The notes under the pieces were generated by a model, which was given only the letters and a program-made list of their open reading frames with translations, searched no databases and was not told the DNA's origin. From NCBI GenBank assembly GCA_031550975.1, contig JAVBOC010000003.1, positions 1 through 64,000 of the forward strand: a stretch of 64,000 bases of DNA, in the 5' to 3' direction. Shown piece by piece: positions 25,096 to 33,531 of this stretch; position 1 is the stretch's first letter, and every line of letters begins with the position of its first letter. Both the position numbers and the translations under genes were made by a program. The DNA comes from UBA947 sp031550975. Lineage in GTDB: Bacteria > Cyanobacteriota > Vampirovibrionia > Gastranaerophilales > Gastranaerophilaceae.

Positions 25096-26150
25096 TAGCC
25101 CAAGGTTCCTGTGCGTTTTTTATCAACATATTCATCTAAAATCTGCAAATAAACCAGTTTGTATTCGTCTTTGTCCGGTTCGATATTGATTGACGAACGG
25201 TAAGCAGCGATTGCGTCTTCGACTTCGCCTTGCAGATAGTGCGCATTGCCGAGCAACATGTAAGTTTCCGCGCTGTTTGGTCTTATGCGGAGCGTGTCTT
25301 TGTATAGATCCATCGCCAAATCGATTCGGTTAAAGTTTGTATAAAGGTTAGCCAACAAGATTTGAGCAGTGGTTTCGCTCGGATTAAGGTCTATAGCGCG
25401 TTTGTACATTTCAACAGCCATCTCATACTCTTGAAACTCAGACAGTGCAATCGCATAGCAGTTGTAAACCCTGTAATTGTCCCCTTCCATTTTGAGGGCT
25501 TTTTCGAAGTAGTTATAAGCGTTTTGCTTATCTTGCATTAGCGCGTAAGTGTTTCCGACAGCGACCGCAACGATTTTGTTGTCAGGGTTTAGAATGAAAA
25601 CTCTTTTGTAGAGCTCAAGTGCTGTGTCGTAATCAAATAATTTAAAGCAAACATTCCCCATATCCACAAGCGCTGTAATGTTTTCAGGGTCAAGTGAAAG
25701 CGCTTTTTCGTAATACGCTTTAGCCTCAATATATTCCTCGTTGTCTTGGTACAGCAACGCAATCGCGTTGTAAATTTCAGGGTTTGTTGAGTTCAAATCA
25801 ATCGCGCGGTTGTAATAAAACAGAGCTTTATCAAAGTTTTTCCACTCCGCAAAAACGTTTCCGATGTTGTAATAAGTCAGGAAGTTTTTTGGGTTGATTT
25901 CAAGCGCTTTGTTGTAATAAGACAGCGAACGTCTGTAGTCTTTTTCATAAAACCACATTGTCCCAAGCCCGATAAGTCCTTGAAGGTCGTTCGGGTGGAT
26001 TACCATAAGGCTCTCTAACACAGAAATTACTTTGTCGTAATCTTCTTGCGCAACGTACAATTCAGCGAGTGTATGGTAATTAGCTGCATCCTGCGGGTGC
26101 TTAGCCATTTTCATAATCGCTTCGTTTATCTGTGTGTTTATATCTTCCAT
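25095..26150 (-). CDS. Cytoplasmic TPR-repeat protein
   Basis: A 351-residue protein built almost wholly of TPRs, about nine consecutive 34-residue units, for example SLSYYNKALEINPKNFLTYY and EAKAYYEKALSLDPENITAL. No signal peptide or membrane helix is seen. The start at 26150 has GGAG 9 nt upstream and begins MEDINTQINEAIMKMAKH. The coupled downstream gene is the Tic20-like membrane protein, so a TPR scaffold plus membrane translocon-like component is a reasonable, untested reading. Confidence 0.85.
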   Translation of the reverse strand: MEDINTQINEAIMKMAKHPQDAANYHTLAELYVAQEDYDKVISVLESLMVIHPNDLQGLIGLGTMWFYEKDYRRSLSYYNKALEINPKNFLTYYNIGNVFAEWKNFDKALFYYNRAIDLNSTNPEIYNAIALLYQDNEEYIEAKAYYEKALSLDPENITALVDMGNVCFKLFDYDTALELYKRVFILNPDNKIVAVAVGNTYALMQDKQNAYNYFEKALKMEGDNYRVYNCYAIALSEFQEYEMAVEMYKRAIDLNPSETTAQILLANLYTNFNRIDLAMDLYKDTLRIRPNSAETYMLLGNAHYLQGEVEDAIAAYRSSINIEPDKDEYKLVYLQILDEYVDKKRTGTLG

Positions 26151-26215
26151 AATGATTTCTCCACTTCTCAACGCAATTATACACTTTTTTAACAAACTTG
26201 GCAAGCGTTTACAAT

Positions 26216-26305
26216 AGTCATTGCGAGGGAACGAAAGTGACCGTGGCAATCCAGCTTAAACGTTTTTATTATAGTCTGGATTGCTTCGCAAAGCTCGCAA
26301 TGACT
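26216..26305. repeat. Palindromic dispersed repeat (GTCATTGCGAG family)
   Basis: The termini AGTCATTGCGAG and CTCGCAATGACT are perfect inverted repeats, with an internal GGCAATCCAG/CTGGATTGC pair. It is the same family as the outer element at 29021-29238. Confidence 0.8.
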
Positions 26306-26328
26306 AAATAAGGATAAGATTGTTGATA

Positions 26329-26721
26329 TTACTTGTATTCCGTGTATTCTTCGGATAACTTTTTCCACTCAGGCTCGGAAACACTAAACGCGTTGTTCCA
26401 AAATTTCTCTATCGCGTAGGTTTCACGTTCTTCGCGGTGTAAGATGTGTACCACAACATCGCCGTAATCAAGCAGATTCCAGCGGTTTTTAAGGTCGTTC
26501 TCCATCCGCACCGGCAAACGCCCGAACAATTCCTTAATCCGCTCGCGAACCTGGTTCATAAGCGCCTTAACCTGTGTTGTCGATTCGCCCGTAACGATTA
26601 CAAAATAATCCGCCAGCGACGAAACGTTGCTGATATTAAGGATGGCGATGTCTTTCCCAAGCTTGTCGTCAAGTGCCCGCGCAATTACACACGCTAATTT
26701 TTTTGAATCTAATTCTGTCAT
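26329..26721 (-). CDS. rsfS: Ribosomal silencing factor
   Basis: RsfS binds ribosomal protein L14 and blocks subunit joining in starvation. The 130-residue protein has the family core: LNISNVSSLADYFVIVTG, STTQVKALMNQV, and NRWNLLDYGDVVVHILH followed by R..Y..E..W. The start at 26721 is set by GAGGAA upstream; extending further would translate the heptamer tract at 26736-26763. It lies downstream of rpiB on the same strand. In many bacteria the partner gene is nadD, which is absent here. Confidence 0.93.
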   Translation of the reverse strand: MTELDSKKLACVIARALDDKLGKDIAILNISNVSSLADYFVIVTGESTTQVKALMNQVRERIKELFGRLPVRMENDLKNRWNLLDYGDVVVHILHREERETYAIEKFWNNAFSVSEPEWKKLSEEYTEYK

Positions 26722-26735
26722 TTGTTTTCCTCTTT

Positions 26736-26816
26736 GTGAATGGTGAATCGTGAATTGTGAATTGTCCGTCATTTTATTACTGTTGAACTATTCACTATTT
26801 ACTATTCACGATTCAC
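26736..26816. repeat. Inverted pair of heptamer arrays (GTGAATN x4 ... NATTCAC x4)
   Basis: Left array 26736-26763 (GTGAATG, GTGAATC, GTGAATT, GTGAATT) and right array 26789-26816 (TATTCAC, TATTTAC, TATTCAC, GATTCAC) are complementary and can fold into a long stem with a 25-nt loop. The right array supplies the last codons and stop of rpiB. Confidence 0.8.
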
Positions 26817-27267
26817 TTCTTTCTTCAATCATTTGAACCCGTCTTGCGTGGCGGCCGTTGCCATATTGCGGGTCAAATTCGTGTGCTAGCCAAACGTCGA
26901 CGATTTCTAAGGCAAGGCTTTCCCCGAGTACGCGTTCGCCTAGACAAAGCACGTTTGCGTTGTTGTGCAGGATTGAGGACTTGGCTGAGAATGTGTCAGA
27001 GCAAAGCGCCGCGCGAACCCCTTTGAACCTGTTTGCCATAATGCAAACCCCGATTCCTGTGCCGCAAACGATTATGCCGCGGTCGGCTTTGTTGTTTACG
27101 ATAAGTTCGGAAACGTATTCTGCCGCGAGTGGGTAATCGAAGTCTTCTGAAGTGTGCGTGCCGACGTCGATTACATCATAACCGCCTGCTTCTAGTTTTT
27201 CTTTAATTTTTTGCTTGTAGCAAAACCCCGCGTGGTCTGCTCCAATGGCAATTTTAAGTTTACCCAT
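26806..27267 (-). CDS. rpiB: Ribose-5-phosphate isomerase B
   Basis: RpiB interconverts ribose 5-phosphate and ribulose 5-phosphate. The 153-residue protein shows IAIGADHAGFCYK at the start, DYPLAAEYVSEL, the active-site cysteine loop GIIVCGTGIGVCIMANR and NVLCLGERVLG. The start at 27267 follows AAGGA by 8 nt. The C-terminus RRVQMIEERSES ends within the heptamer array. rsfS follows on the same strand. Confidence 0.93.
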   Translation of the reverse strand: MGKLKIAIGADHAGFCYKQKIKEKLEAGGYDVIDVGTHTSEDFDYPLAAEYVSELIVNNKADRGIIVCGTGIGVCIMANRFKGVRAALCSDTFSAKSSILHNNANVLCLGERVLGESLALEIVDVWLAHEFDPQYGNGRHARRVQMIEERSES

Positions 27268-27299
27268 GTTTAAAGTCCTTTTTTTATCCTTTAGCCCCA

Positions 27300-27330
27300 C
27301 TAGTCCCTAGTCTCTAGTCCCTAGTTTCTA
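27300..27330. repeat. Four tandem heptamers (CTAGTCC)
   Basis: Units CTAGTCC, CTAGTCT, CTAGTCC, CTAGTTT plus a partial CTA, 33 bp upstream of the rpiB start. Confidence 0.8.
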
Positions 27331-27384
27331 ATAATTATAATATAACAATACCCACGTGTAAACCTGCTTTACATTCCTCTTGGG

Positions 27385-27475
27385 CGTCATTCTGAGGCAC
27401 CGCCGAAGAATCTCAAAGTTGACGCAATCAACGTAGACATTGAGATGTTTCGGCGCAAGGCACCTCAACATGACG
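27385..27475. repeat. Palindromic dispersed repeat (GTCATTCTGAG family)
   Basis: Ends CGTCATTCTGAGG and CCTCAACATGACG; inner arms CGCCGAAGAATCTCAA and TTGAGATGTTTCGGCG are complementary. It lies between rpiB and the modular gene cluster. Confidence 0.8.
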
Positions 27476-27493
27476 AAAATAAAAAGAACGCAA

Positions 27494-27513
27494 AAAGCCC
27501 CCGAAGGGGCTTT
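27494..27513. terminator. Terminator AAAGCCCC / GGGGCTTT downstream of the 27526-28818 gene
   Basis: 8-bp stem with a TTCG tetraloop on the minus strand, followed there by TTGCG and T-rich DNA. It lies 12 bp after the stop codon. Confidence 0.75.
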
Positions 27514-27525
27514 AATTTTCTATCG

Positions 27526-28818
27526 TTATACCAGTCCGCGTCGGGCAAAGAAGTGGATTCTTTCTTCGACTGTTTGCTGATCCGATTTTTGTGCTATATT
27601 TGGCTTTTCATTCGGCTGTGTAATTTCTGCTGTTGAGGCAGCGGTTGCTTTTTCTTGAACTGGTTTTGCATTTTTCAAAAATTCTTCAAGTTCTGCCGCC
27701 GTTTTTATTTTGACATTTTCACCAGTCCTTGTTAACAGCAGTGGGAAACCGTCTTTTGATTCTACTCCACCTTCGGCACGTGTTTCATGGACACTATAGC
27801 CTAATTTATCAAGCTGTTGTTTTGCGTCAGCTGAAACAATGCCAGGTTTAGGTGTATCCTTTGTCGTGTTGACTGTTTCAGATGTAGTGTTGTTTACCAC
27901 AGTCGTTGTTGACTGTTTTGTTACTACTGTTGAACTAGCTGTTCCAGCTTCTATAACAGCTGCGGGGGGAGCCGCCTTAGTTATATCTTTGCCTTCCATA
28001 TGTTGAGTATAGAATGCTTCAACGTCTTCTCTTGTTGCAGCTTGGACAGTTTTGCGCGTGCCGTCTGCTTGACTTATTCGGATTTCAAATCCATCGCCTT
28101 TTGGTACACATTGGAATTTGTTGTGTAAAGCAAGACCAGCTTTGTCTCCTTTGTCAGGTTTCTCGCCGTCCAAGAACTCTTTTATTTCATCCTTTTTATT
28201 TGCCTTTATAGTTGCAGGAGAATTTGCAGTTTTTGTGAGTTCTCCTTCTAGAGCCTCTTTGCCAGCTTTGTTATTTTCAAACGTTTTGCCTTTGTAAGAA
28301 ATGTCGCCTTTGTCGTTCAATTTTAAGTCGCCATCACTTAGGCTATATGTTTTTGTTAAATTTTCAATATACTGGTCAGTTCTGCCGCGTTTTACGCCAT
28401 CAGCCAATAATTCTTCAGGAGTTTTTTGCTGACCACCATAACCGTTTACCATTCCTGGGAAAGCCATCATTCCGCCGCCCCAAGGACTCATGCCGAATCC
28501 ACCGAAGCCGCCAAATCCGCCACCGAAACCGCCATAGCAGTTTCCGCCTTGGAAGCTCACGTTATTGCCACGGAACATGCCGATAATATCAGCGATGCCG
28601 CCCATCAAGTTGCCTGCGCCGCCCATAAACAAGCCTGCGTTGCCCCATTTATTGAGACCACTCATTCCAAAGCCGCCGCCGTAGCCACAGTTATATCCGC
28701 CGCCGAAACAGCTTCCGCCATATCCGCCGCCAATAATAGTGGTTCGGTTACTAATATTGATATTAGTTTGTGCCGGCATACGGGTGTATGCAAATTGACC
28801 TGCTCTAATCATAGACAT
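27526..28818 (-). CDS. Modular protein with Gly-rich N-terminus, unknown function (cluster member 1)
   Basis: A 430-residue protein I do not recognise. Residues about 29-135 are extremely Gly-rich with Phe, Tyr, Met and Cys. The rest alternates small modules: KGKTFENNKAGKEA (about 177-190), DGFEIRISQADGTRKTVQAA (about 240-259), a Thr/Val linker, then KLGYSVHETRAEGG and LLLTRTGE (about 336-365). The same module types occur in the 1381-residue protein encoded next on the strand. There is no signal peptide or membrane helix. GAGGAG lies 8 nt before the ATG. The paired TGTAAC element is at 28901-28916 and a TATACT -10 at 28866-28861. Confidence 0.7.
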   Translation of the reverse strand: MSMIRAGQFAYTRMPAQTNINISNRTTIIGGGYGGSCFGGGYNCGYGGGFGMSGLNKWGNAGLFMGGAGNLMGGIADIIGMFRGNNVSFQGGNCYGGFGGGFGGFGGFGMSPWGGGMMAFPGMVNGYGGQQKTPEELLADGVKRGRTDQYIENLTKTYSLSDGDLKLNDKGDISYKGKTFENNKAGKEALEGELTKTANSPATIKANKKDEIKEFLDGEKPDKGDKAGLALHNKFQCVPKGDGFEIRISQADGTRKTVQAATREDVEAFYTQHMEGKDITKAAPPAAVIEAGTASSTVVTKQSTTTVVNNTTSETVNTTKDTPKPGIVSADAKQQLDKLGYSVHETRAEGGVESKDGFPLLLTRTGENVKIKTAAELEEFLKNAKPVQEKATAASTAEITQPNEKPNIAQKSDQQTVEERIHFFARRGLV

Positions 28819-28900
28819 AATAGTGTCTCCTCTTATTTTACATCTCTCTTAAATATATAAAGTATATAAATGTTGCATAATTTCAGCTTTTATGTAAGTT

Positions 28901-28916
28901 GTTACAATTCGTTACA
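28901..28916 (-). promoter_or_regulatory. Paired TGTAAC element upstream of the 28818 gene
   Basis: Two perfect TGTAAC copies with 4 bp between them, 83 bp before the ATG and about 35 bp above a TATACT -10 at 28866-28861. Confidence 0.6.
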
Positions 28917-29020
28917 CGAGCTTGAAGCTCGACCCACTTTGCGCCTTAGAGCTGCGAAAGACTTTTAATGACGCGACATGCGCGCTAGGTTTCTTAGACA
29001 AGTCCGGTTATTGATATATT

Positions 29021-29238
29021 AGTCATTGCGAGGAACGAAGCAATCCAGTCTTCCCGTCATTCTGAGTGAGTGAAACGACCGAAGAATCTTAAAACACTAT
29101 GCAACAGTAATGACTTTGCGATGCTTCGGGCTGCGCTCGCGTTAAGCGGATGCGCTTATGCTTCCATTCTCTGTTCGCTTGCCTCAGCATGACGAATAGA
29201 CTGGATTGCCGCGGTCGCTAATGCTCCCTCGCAATGAC
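29021..29238. repeat. Palindromic repeat (GTCATTGCGAG family), interrupted by another repeat
   Basis: Left arm AGTCATTGCGAGGAACGAAG then CAATCCAGTCTT (29021-29052); right arm AGACTGGATTG...CCTCGCAATGAC (29198-29238). The arms pair, but a different element fills the middle. Confidence 0.8.
29055..29194. repeat. Palindromic repeat (GTCATTCTGAG family) nested inside the outer repeat
   Basis: Ends CGTCATTCTGAG and CTCAGCATGACG; internal CCGAAGAATCTT and GATGCTTCGG match the elements at 27385-27475 and 9954-10038. Its centre carries an extra GC-rich segment (about 29120-29180). Confidence 0.75.
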
Positions 29239-29246
29239 AGAAAGAA

Positions 29247-29270
29247 AAAAGCCTCCCGCAGGAGGCTTTT
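29247..29270. terminator. Terminator AAAAGCCTCC / GGAGGCTTTT downstream of the 29288-33433 gene
   Basis: 10-bp perfect stem with a 4-nt loop and flanking A/T runs, 17 bp after the stop codon. It could act in both directions. Confidence 0.8.
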
Positions 29271-29287
29271 AATATGTGCTTTGTTGT

Positions 29288-32200
29288 CTAATTCGTAAAC
29301 ATAGTCAACTTATCTTTTAAGAATTCGGTAATATTTTGACCGGCCTTGATTGGATTGTATTCATAGATTTCCGGAGTTGTAACTTTACTTGGTTCGTTGA
29401 CTTCACCATCAAGTAGTGCGGTAAGATTGTTATCAGCATCCGGACTCTTCATGTCGATGTTATAGATTGGAAGACCGCGTTTTACGTTACCTTTGTCATC
29501 AACAAGTTGAAGATAGTATTCCTTGAGATATGCCAAGGTGTTTTCACCTGCTACATCTGTTGCAGCGTATTTGTAAGTTGCTTTGTCAGCGATGTCGCCT
29601 TGCACTTTTGTTTTGTCAACAATAACGATTTGGAATGTATGACCTTTTGGTAATAATTTATCCATATATGCGTTGGCTTCAATTGCTGATACGTTGAAAG
29701 AAGCATCACCTCTGGTGATAGTGGTGGTTCTACCGATGGTTGTTTCACCTTTAAAGAATTCAGCTTTTTGACCTATCAAAGAAGCCTTAAGCCCAGCAAG
29801 CTTACTCATCGCTTGATCGACAGATAAGATTACGCTTGCTTGTATCTCGCCAGCATATACTTTATTGTTGAGGTTGTTCAAGATTGCTGTAACCTCTTTT
29901 TCGTCGTTAATGATTGCGCGATACGCTGCTTCTTCAACTGGTGTAAGTTTTGCCGGCAATACCGGTAAATTAACTACTGGTTTAGGCGGTAGGCTATATG
30001 TGTGTTTTTCTCTTTGATATTTTTCACCTGCTAAGTAAGCTTCCATGTTCTCAGGTTTTATGTTTTGCTTAGGCTCAGCTGCCGGTGCAACAGGTTCGTC
30101 AACCACTACTGGTGCTGGCGCTACCGCTGGAGCTGCTGGCTCTTGTGGTGCTGGAGCCGGAGCAGGTGTCACTGCCGGAGCTGGCGCTGATTCTGGTTCT
30201 TCAGCCACTGGCGCTGCTGCCGGTTCTTCAACCACTGGCGCCGGAGCTGCCGGAGCTTGAGCTGGGAACGGGTATAGCAGAATCGGTTTGGATGTGCCGT
30301 TGTGGTGTGGCTTTTTCGCGCCGAGTGCGGCTTTTAAATCAGGAACTTCATTGTTTGCCGCAGTTGAAGGTTTTACCGGGCCATTCGCCTTTTCATCTGT
30401 GCCATCTGTATAAGATTTAATCTGAGTATATACGCCGTCTGCGGTTTTGTATAATATAGCTTCTGCGTATACCTTTACGTCGTTTGTGGTTGTTGGTGTC
30501 CAGTCAGTATTTGTCTTAACGAAGTCAAAGAAGTCTTCTACCGGCACTACTAGAGGTTTTTGACCGTTTGGAGGAGTGACCACATAAGCCTTAGCGCCTT
30601 CATCGTATTCAGCTTTAACGTTGACTTCTTTTAGAACACCAAGTGCTTCTTCGGTTCCTGGATGGTTTTCCAGGTTGCGAAGGATTTGGTATGTTCCAAG
30701 ATAGTTTGGATCATCGTTGTCTTTTCTTTCGATTAATCTATAATATGCGTGTGGGTCTGCGTTGCTGCCAGGGTATTTGTCAGCTAAGTTAATCATATGA
30801 TTCATTGCGTTAGTAGCGTCATCACCGGTTGTAGGGATTACTCTATTTTTAGTGTCGTCTACTAATTTATTTGTTTTTTCATCGTATGTAACAATCTTGC
30901 CGCTGCCTAAAGTAAGCGTGTTGCCAATTTTGTCAGGGTGCACGTTGCGCGCTAGTTGGCTGCGGTTAAACAACTCAACCATAACGCGTGTATGTTGTTG
31001 CGGTGTAAGCACATCTGAATCAAGTCCGTTGCCGTAAATGATTGCCTTTGGCGGTTTGTTTTCCGCTTTAGGAGCGTCTTGAACTACAGGCGCCTGAGGG
31101 GCCTCAGCTTTCTTTGTATCAGCTGGTGCTTGAGGTGCTTCAGCTTTATCTACATTAGCCGGTTCATTAGCTTGATTAGCTTCAAAATCCGCTTTTCCTT
31201 TAGCTGTAAATATAAATGTTGCTGTGTCTGCAACTTGCGGTGTCGCAGGCTTTTCAGGTGCAGAAGGCGCTGCCGGAGTTGTTTCCGGTGCTACAGCATT
31301 AACTTTTGTTGTTTTAGTGTCGTGATCTATAATCAAAGTTTGAGTTTCAGTTTGTATAGTCACTTTTCCTGTATTTTGTGTCGCAGGAGCAGGTGCCGCT
31401 TCTGGCTTACCTGTTTTAGGTTCACAATCGCATTCAGGTAACTTGTGAGGAATGCCTTTCCATTTGTGAGTGTGTTTTTCAGGCATTCCGGTAAGAAACT
31501 TGTTTGCAGGAGCGCCAGGTTTATCAACAGCAGGTTTGTCTGCTACTGTTTCTGTTGTAGTGGTTGTTGTTGTGGTTGATTTTGTGGTATCAACTGTTTC
31601 CTCAACTTGCTTTATGTTTTTGAATATAAACAATTTTAGTTCAATCGGGCTTAAGAATAGCGGTGCACTGCCTGCCGGAGCATCTTTTTTAGTCAGTCTA
31701 TAAGTGCCGTTAAGTTCTTTAACGTAGTCATAGCCAAGCTTTTCCAAGCTTTTTTCATCCTCGGTCTGTTTTTGCTCGAAAGTAATCTTTTTTTCTGCAG
31801 GTTTTGCTTCATCAGCTTTCTTATCAGTGTTAGCAGGTTTAACGCCATTTATTCTTGCCATTGCTTGAGGGAAAGTTTCTCCCGGTTTCGGGGTGTTAGC
31901 TGTTTTATCTGCATCAGCAGTTGCTCCATGTGTTCTTTTAATAACGTCAACGTAAGTTTCGCCTTCGGCAATAACATTAGCTTGGTTGCCTTTGGCATCA
32001 GCTTTATTTTTAGGCAATGGTTCGTCGTATTGTTTTAATACTGCTTGTTCATCTTTATCAGCAGGTGCATCAGCCTTTGTTTCTTTGGATGTTTTAGAGT
32101 CTGTTGCTTTATAAGCAATGTATCCACCCGCAGCAGCTCCTGCGGCTCCCGCTATAAATCCACCAGTAAGTGCTGCTCCTGTAATAGCAGCTCCTCTAAG

Positions 32201-33433
32201 GGCATTATTGCCGTCTGCAACTGGTTTTTTAGCGTCAGCCTCAGCGGTTCCTTTTTCTGCAGCAGCAGTGTCTTTAGTTACAGTTGTTGTAGTTTTTGTA
32301 ACTGTTGCTTTGGATGTCATTTTATCTATTTGCATGGTAAGCGTATTTATTCGGTTGTTCAATTCCTTGATAGTAGTCTTGTCAGCTTCGACGGAGGAAT
32401 TCTGTTTTCTAAATTCTCCTTTGACGGTGGCAAGTTCTTTTTGCAACTCGATAAGTTCCGTAGATTTTTGTGCTGGTTTAGCATCTTTTGTCGCATCAGA
32501 CGCGTCTGGTGCTGGAGCATCAGCTGCTTTTGCTTTATCAGCAGGTGCATCAGCTTTTGTTTCAGCTTGTTTAGTGTTTGCTGCCTGTTTTCCCGCAGCT
32601 TCAGCTTTTACTTGCGCATCGGCTGTTTCTTTTTTAATAATTGTTTCTGTGAATTCTTTAATATTTATTTCTGTATGGTTGTATGTTTTTCCGTTGAATA
32701 CAATATTTCCTTCTGCATCAACAGTCACATTACGCCCTTGAAGATTATTATCAGCTATAAGTTTATTAGCTGCTTTTACGTCAGCATCTAGTTTAGCTTT
32801 AGTTTCTTCTGCCTTTGCTTTTGTTTCAGCAGCTTCTTTTCTTGCTTTGGTTCTTTTTTCAGCATCTGTTTCAGGTAATGTACCATCATCCATGTAAGCA
32901 TAAAACGCTTCTTCGTAAGCTTCCTGGGTTTCAAAAGTGGTTCTTCTTGTAGATTCACCTTTTTTGGTGATTGTCATCACATATCTATCTTCAAGTTCTT
33001 TGTCAGAATTAAAGCGCGGCAAATATTTACCTATAATGGTCTTGTATTTTGGGTCATTTTTATAATCGCTTGCTTCGTCTTTCTTAAATCTCTCGAAATC
33101 TGCTTTTTTATCTTTAGCTTCTTGCGGAAGACCATTAGTACCAATTTCTCTGCTGGTTGTAGTTGACGTTGCTTTATTTGCTTCGCTGTATTTTTCGCTG
33201 ATTTCATCAAGCATTTTTTTATAGTCATTTAGACCAGGCATTGCATAACCGCCAGGCATTGCATAAGGCATCGCCATAAATATCGGCTGTTGCCAACCCA
33301 TGTTAGAATAGCCTTGATTTTGCATAAAAATGTTTTGCATATTCGGCAGGCATTGGCAGCCAAATCCCTGAATGCCGCCAGGCGCTGTTCCGGTCATCAT
33401 CATGAACGTCATTGGATCAATATTCTGGTACAT
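29288..33433 (-). CDS. Giant modular protein, unknown function (cluster member 2)
   Basis: A 1381-residue protein with no recognised family. Order: Met/Gln/Gly/Tyr/Pro-rich N-terminus (1-75); a charged helical region with YVMTITKKGESTRRTTFE (about 148-166) and a GKTYNHTEIN module (about 250); an Ala/Lys/Asp-rich coiled region; a Gly/Ala hydrophobic segment (RGAAITGAALTGGFIAGAAG, about 410-430); a KLGYDYVKEL module (about 563); a Thr tract followed by a HKWKGIPHKLPECDC motif (about 655); a roughly 180-residue domain (about 833-1013) homologous to the C-terminus of the divergent 1583-residue protein; a Pro/Ala/Glu linker; and a C-terminal helical domain. GGAG lies 6 nt before the ATG at 33433. 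Confidence 0.75.
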   Translation of the reverse strand: MYQNIDPMTFMMMTGTAPGGIQGFGCQCLPNMQNIFMQNQGYSNMGWQQPIFMAMPYAMPGGYAMPGLNDYKKMLDEISEKYSEANKATSTTTSREIGTNGLPQEAKDKKADFERFKKDEASDYKNDPKYKTIIGKYLPRFNSDKELEDRYVMTITKKGESTRRTTFETQEAYEEAFYAYMDDGTLPETDAEKRTKARKEAAETKAKAEETKAKLDADVKAANKLIADNNLQGRNVTVDAEGNIVFNGKTYNHTEINIKEFTETIIKKETADAQVKAEAAGKQAANTKQAETKADAPADKAKAADAPAPDASDATKDAKPAQKSTELIELQKELATVKGEFRKQNSSVEADKTTIKELNNRINTLTMQIDKMTSKATVTKTTTTVTKDTAAAEKGTAEADAKKPVADGNNALRGAAITGAALTGGFIAGAAGAAAGGYIAYKATDSKTSKETKADAPADKDEQAVLKQYDEPLPKNKADAKGNQANVIAEGETYVDVIKRTHGATADADKTANTPKPGETFPQAMARINGVKPANTDKKADEAKPAEKKITFEQKQTEDEKSLEKLGYDYVKELNGTYRLTKKDAPAGSAPLFLSPIELKLFIFKNIKQVEETVDTTKSTTTTTTTTETVADKPAVDKPGAPANKFLTGMPEKHTHKWKGIPHKLPECDCEPKTGKPEAAPAPATQNTGKVTIQTETQTLIIDHDTKTTKVNAVAPETTPAAPSAPEKPATPQVADTATFIFTAKGKADFEANQANEPANVDKAEAPQAPADTKKAEAPQAPVVQDAPKAENKPPKAIIYGNGLDSDVLTPQQHTRVMVELFNRSQLARNVHPDKIGNTLTLGSGKIVTYDEKTNKLVDDTKNRVIPTTGDDATNAMNHMINLADKYPGSNADPHAYYRLIERKDNDDPNYLGTYQILRNLENHPGTEEALGVLKEVNVKAEYDEGAKAYVVTPPNGQKPLVVPVEDFFDFVKTNTDWTPTTTNDVKVYAEAILYKTADGVYTQIKSYTDGTDEKANGPVKPSTAANNEVPDLKAALGAKKPHHNGTSKPILLYPFPAQAPAAPAPVVEEPAAAPVAEEPESAPAPAVTPAPAPAPQEPAAPAVAPAPVVVDEPVAPAAEPKQNIKPENMEAYLAGEKYQREKHTYSLPPKPVVNLPVLPAKLTPVEEAAYRAIINDEKEVTAILNNLNNKVYAGEIQASVILSVDQAMSKLAGLKASLIGQKAEFFKGETTIGRTTTITRGDASFNVSAIEANAYMDKLLPKGHTFQIVIVDKTKVQGDIADKATYKYAATDVAGENTLAYLKEYYLQLVDDKGNVKRGLPIYNIDMKSPDADNNLTALLDGEVNEPSKVTTPEIYEYNPIKAGQNITEFLKDKLTMFTN

Positions 33434-33502
33434 AGTATACTCCTTCACTCTTTAAAGCACATAATTATATATGTATATATAAAGTATATAACATTATAAG
33501 AA

Positions 33503-33531
33503 TTGACCACTTCCAACAATATCTTTACATT
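33503..33531 (+). promoter_or_regulatory. Possible promoter of the 33648 gene
   Basis: TTGACC, a 17-bp spacer, TACATT. It overlaps the TGTAAA pair that serves the divergent gene (33524-33539), so one of the two readings may be wrong. Confidence 0.35.

Larger units (their letters stand above)
28819..29287. other. Gene-free stretch with promoter region and nested repeats
   Basis: It contains the promoter and paired TGTAAC element of the 28818 gene, a CGAGCTT/AAGCTCG hairpin at 28917-28931, about 90 bp without recognisable content, then one palindromic repeat inserted in another (29021-29238) and the terminator of the next gene. Confidence 0.7.

Noticed and set aside
26736..27330. CRISPR array
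   Set aside because: Repeat units are 7 bp in direct contact, without unique spacers and without cas genes.
32045..32791. Long Ser/Phe/Cys-rich open frames antisense to the 1381-residue protein
   Set aside because: They arise from the Ala/Lys/Asp-rich, stop-poor low-complexity codons of the sense gene; no start signals or sensible composition.
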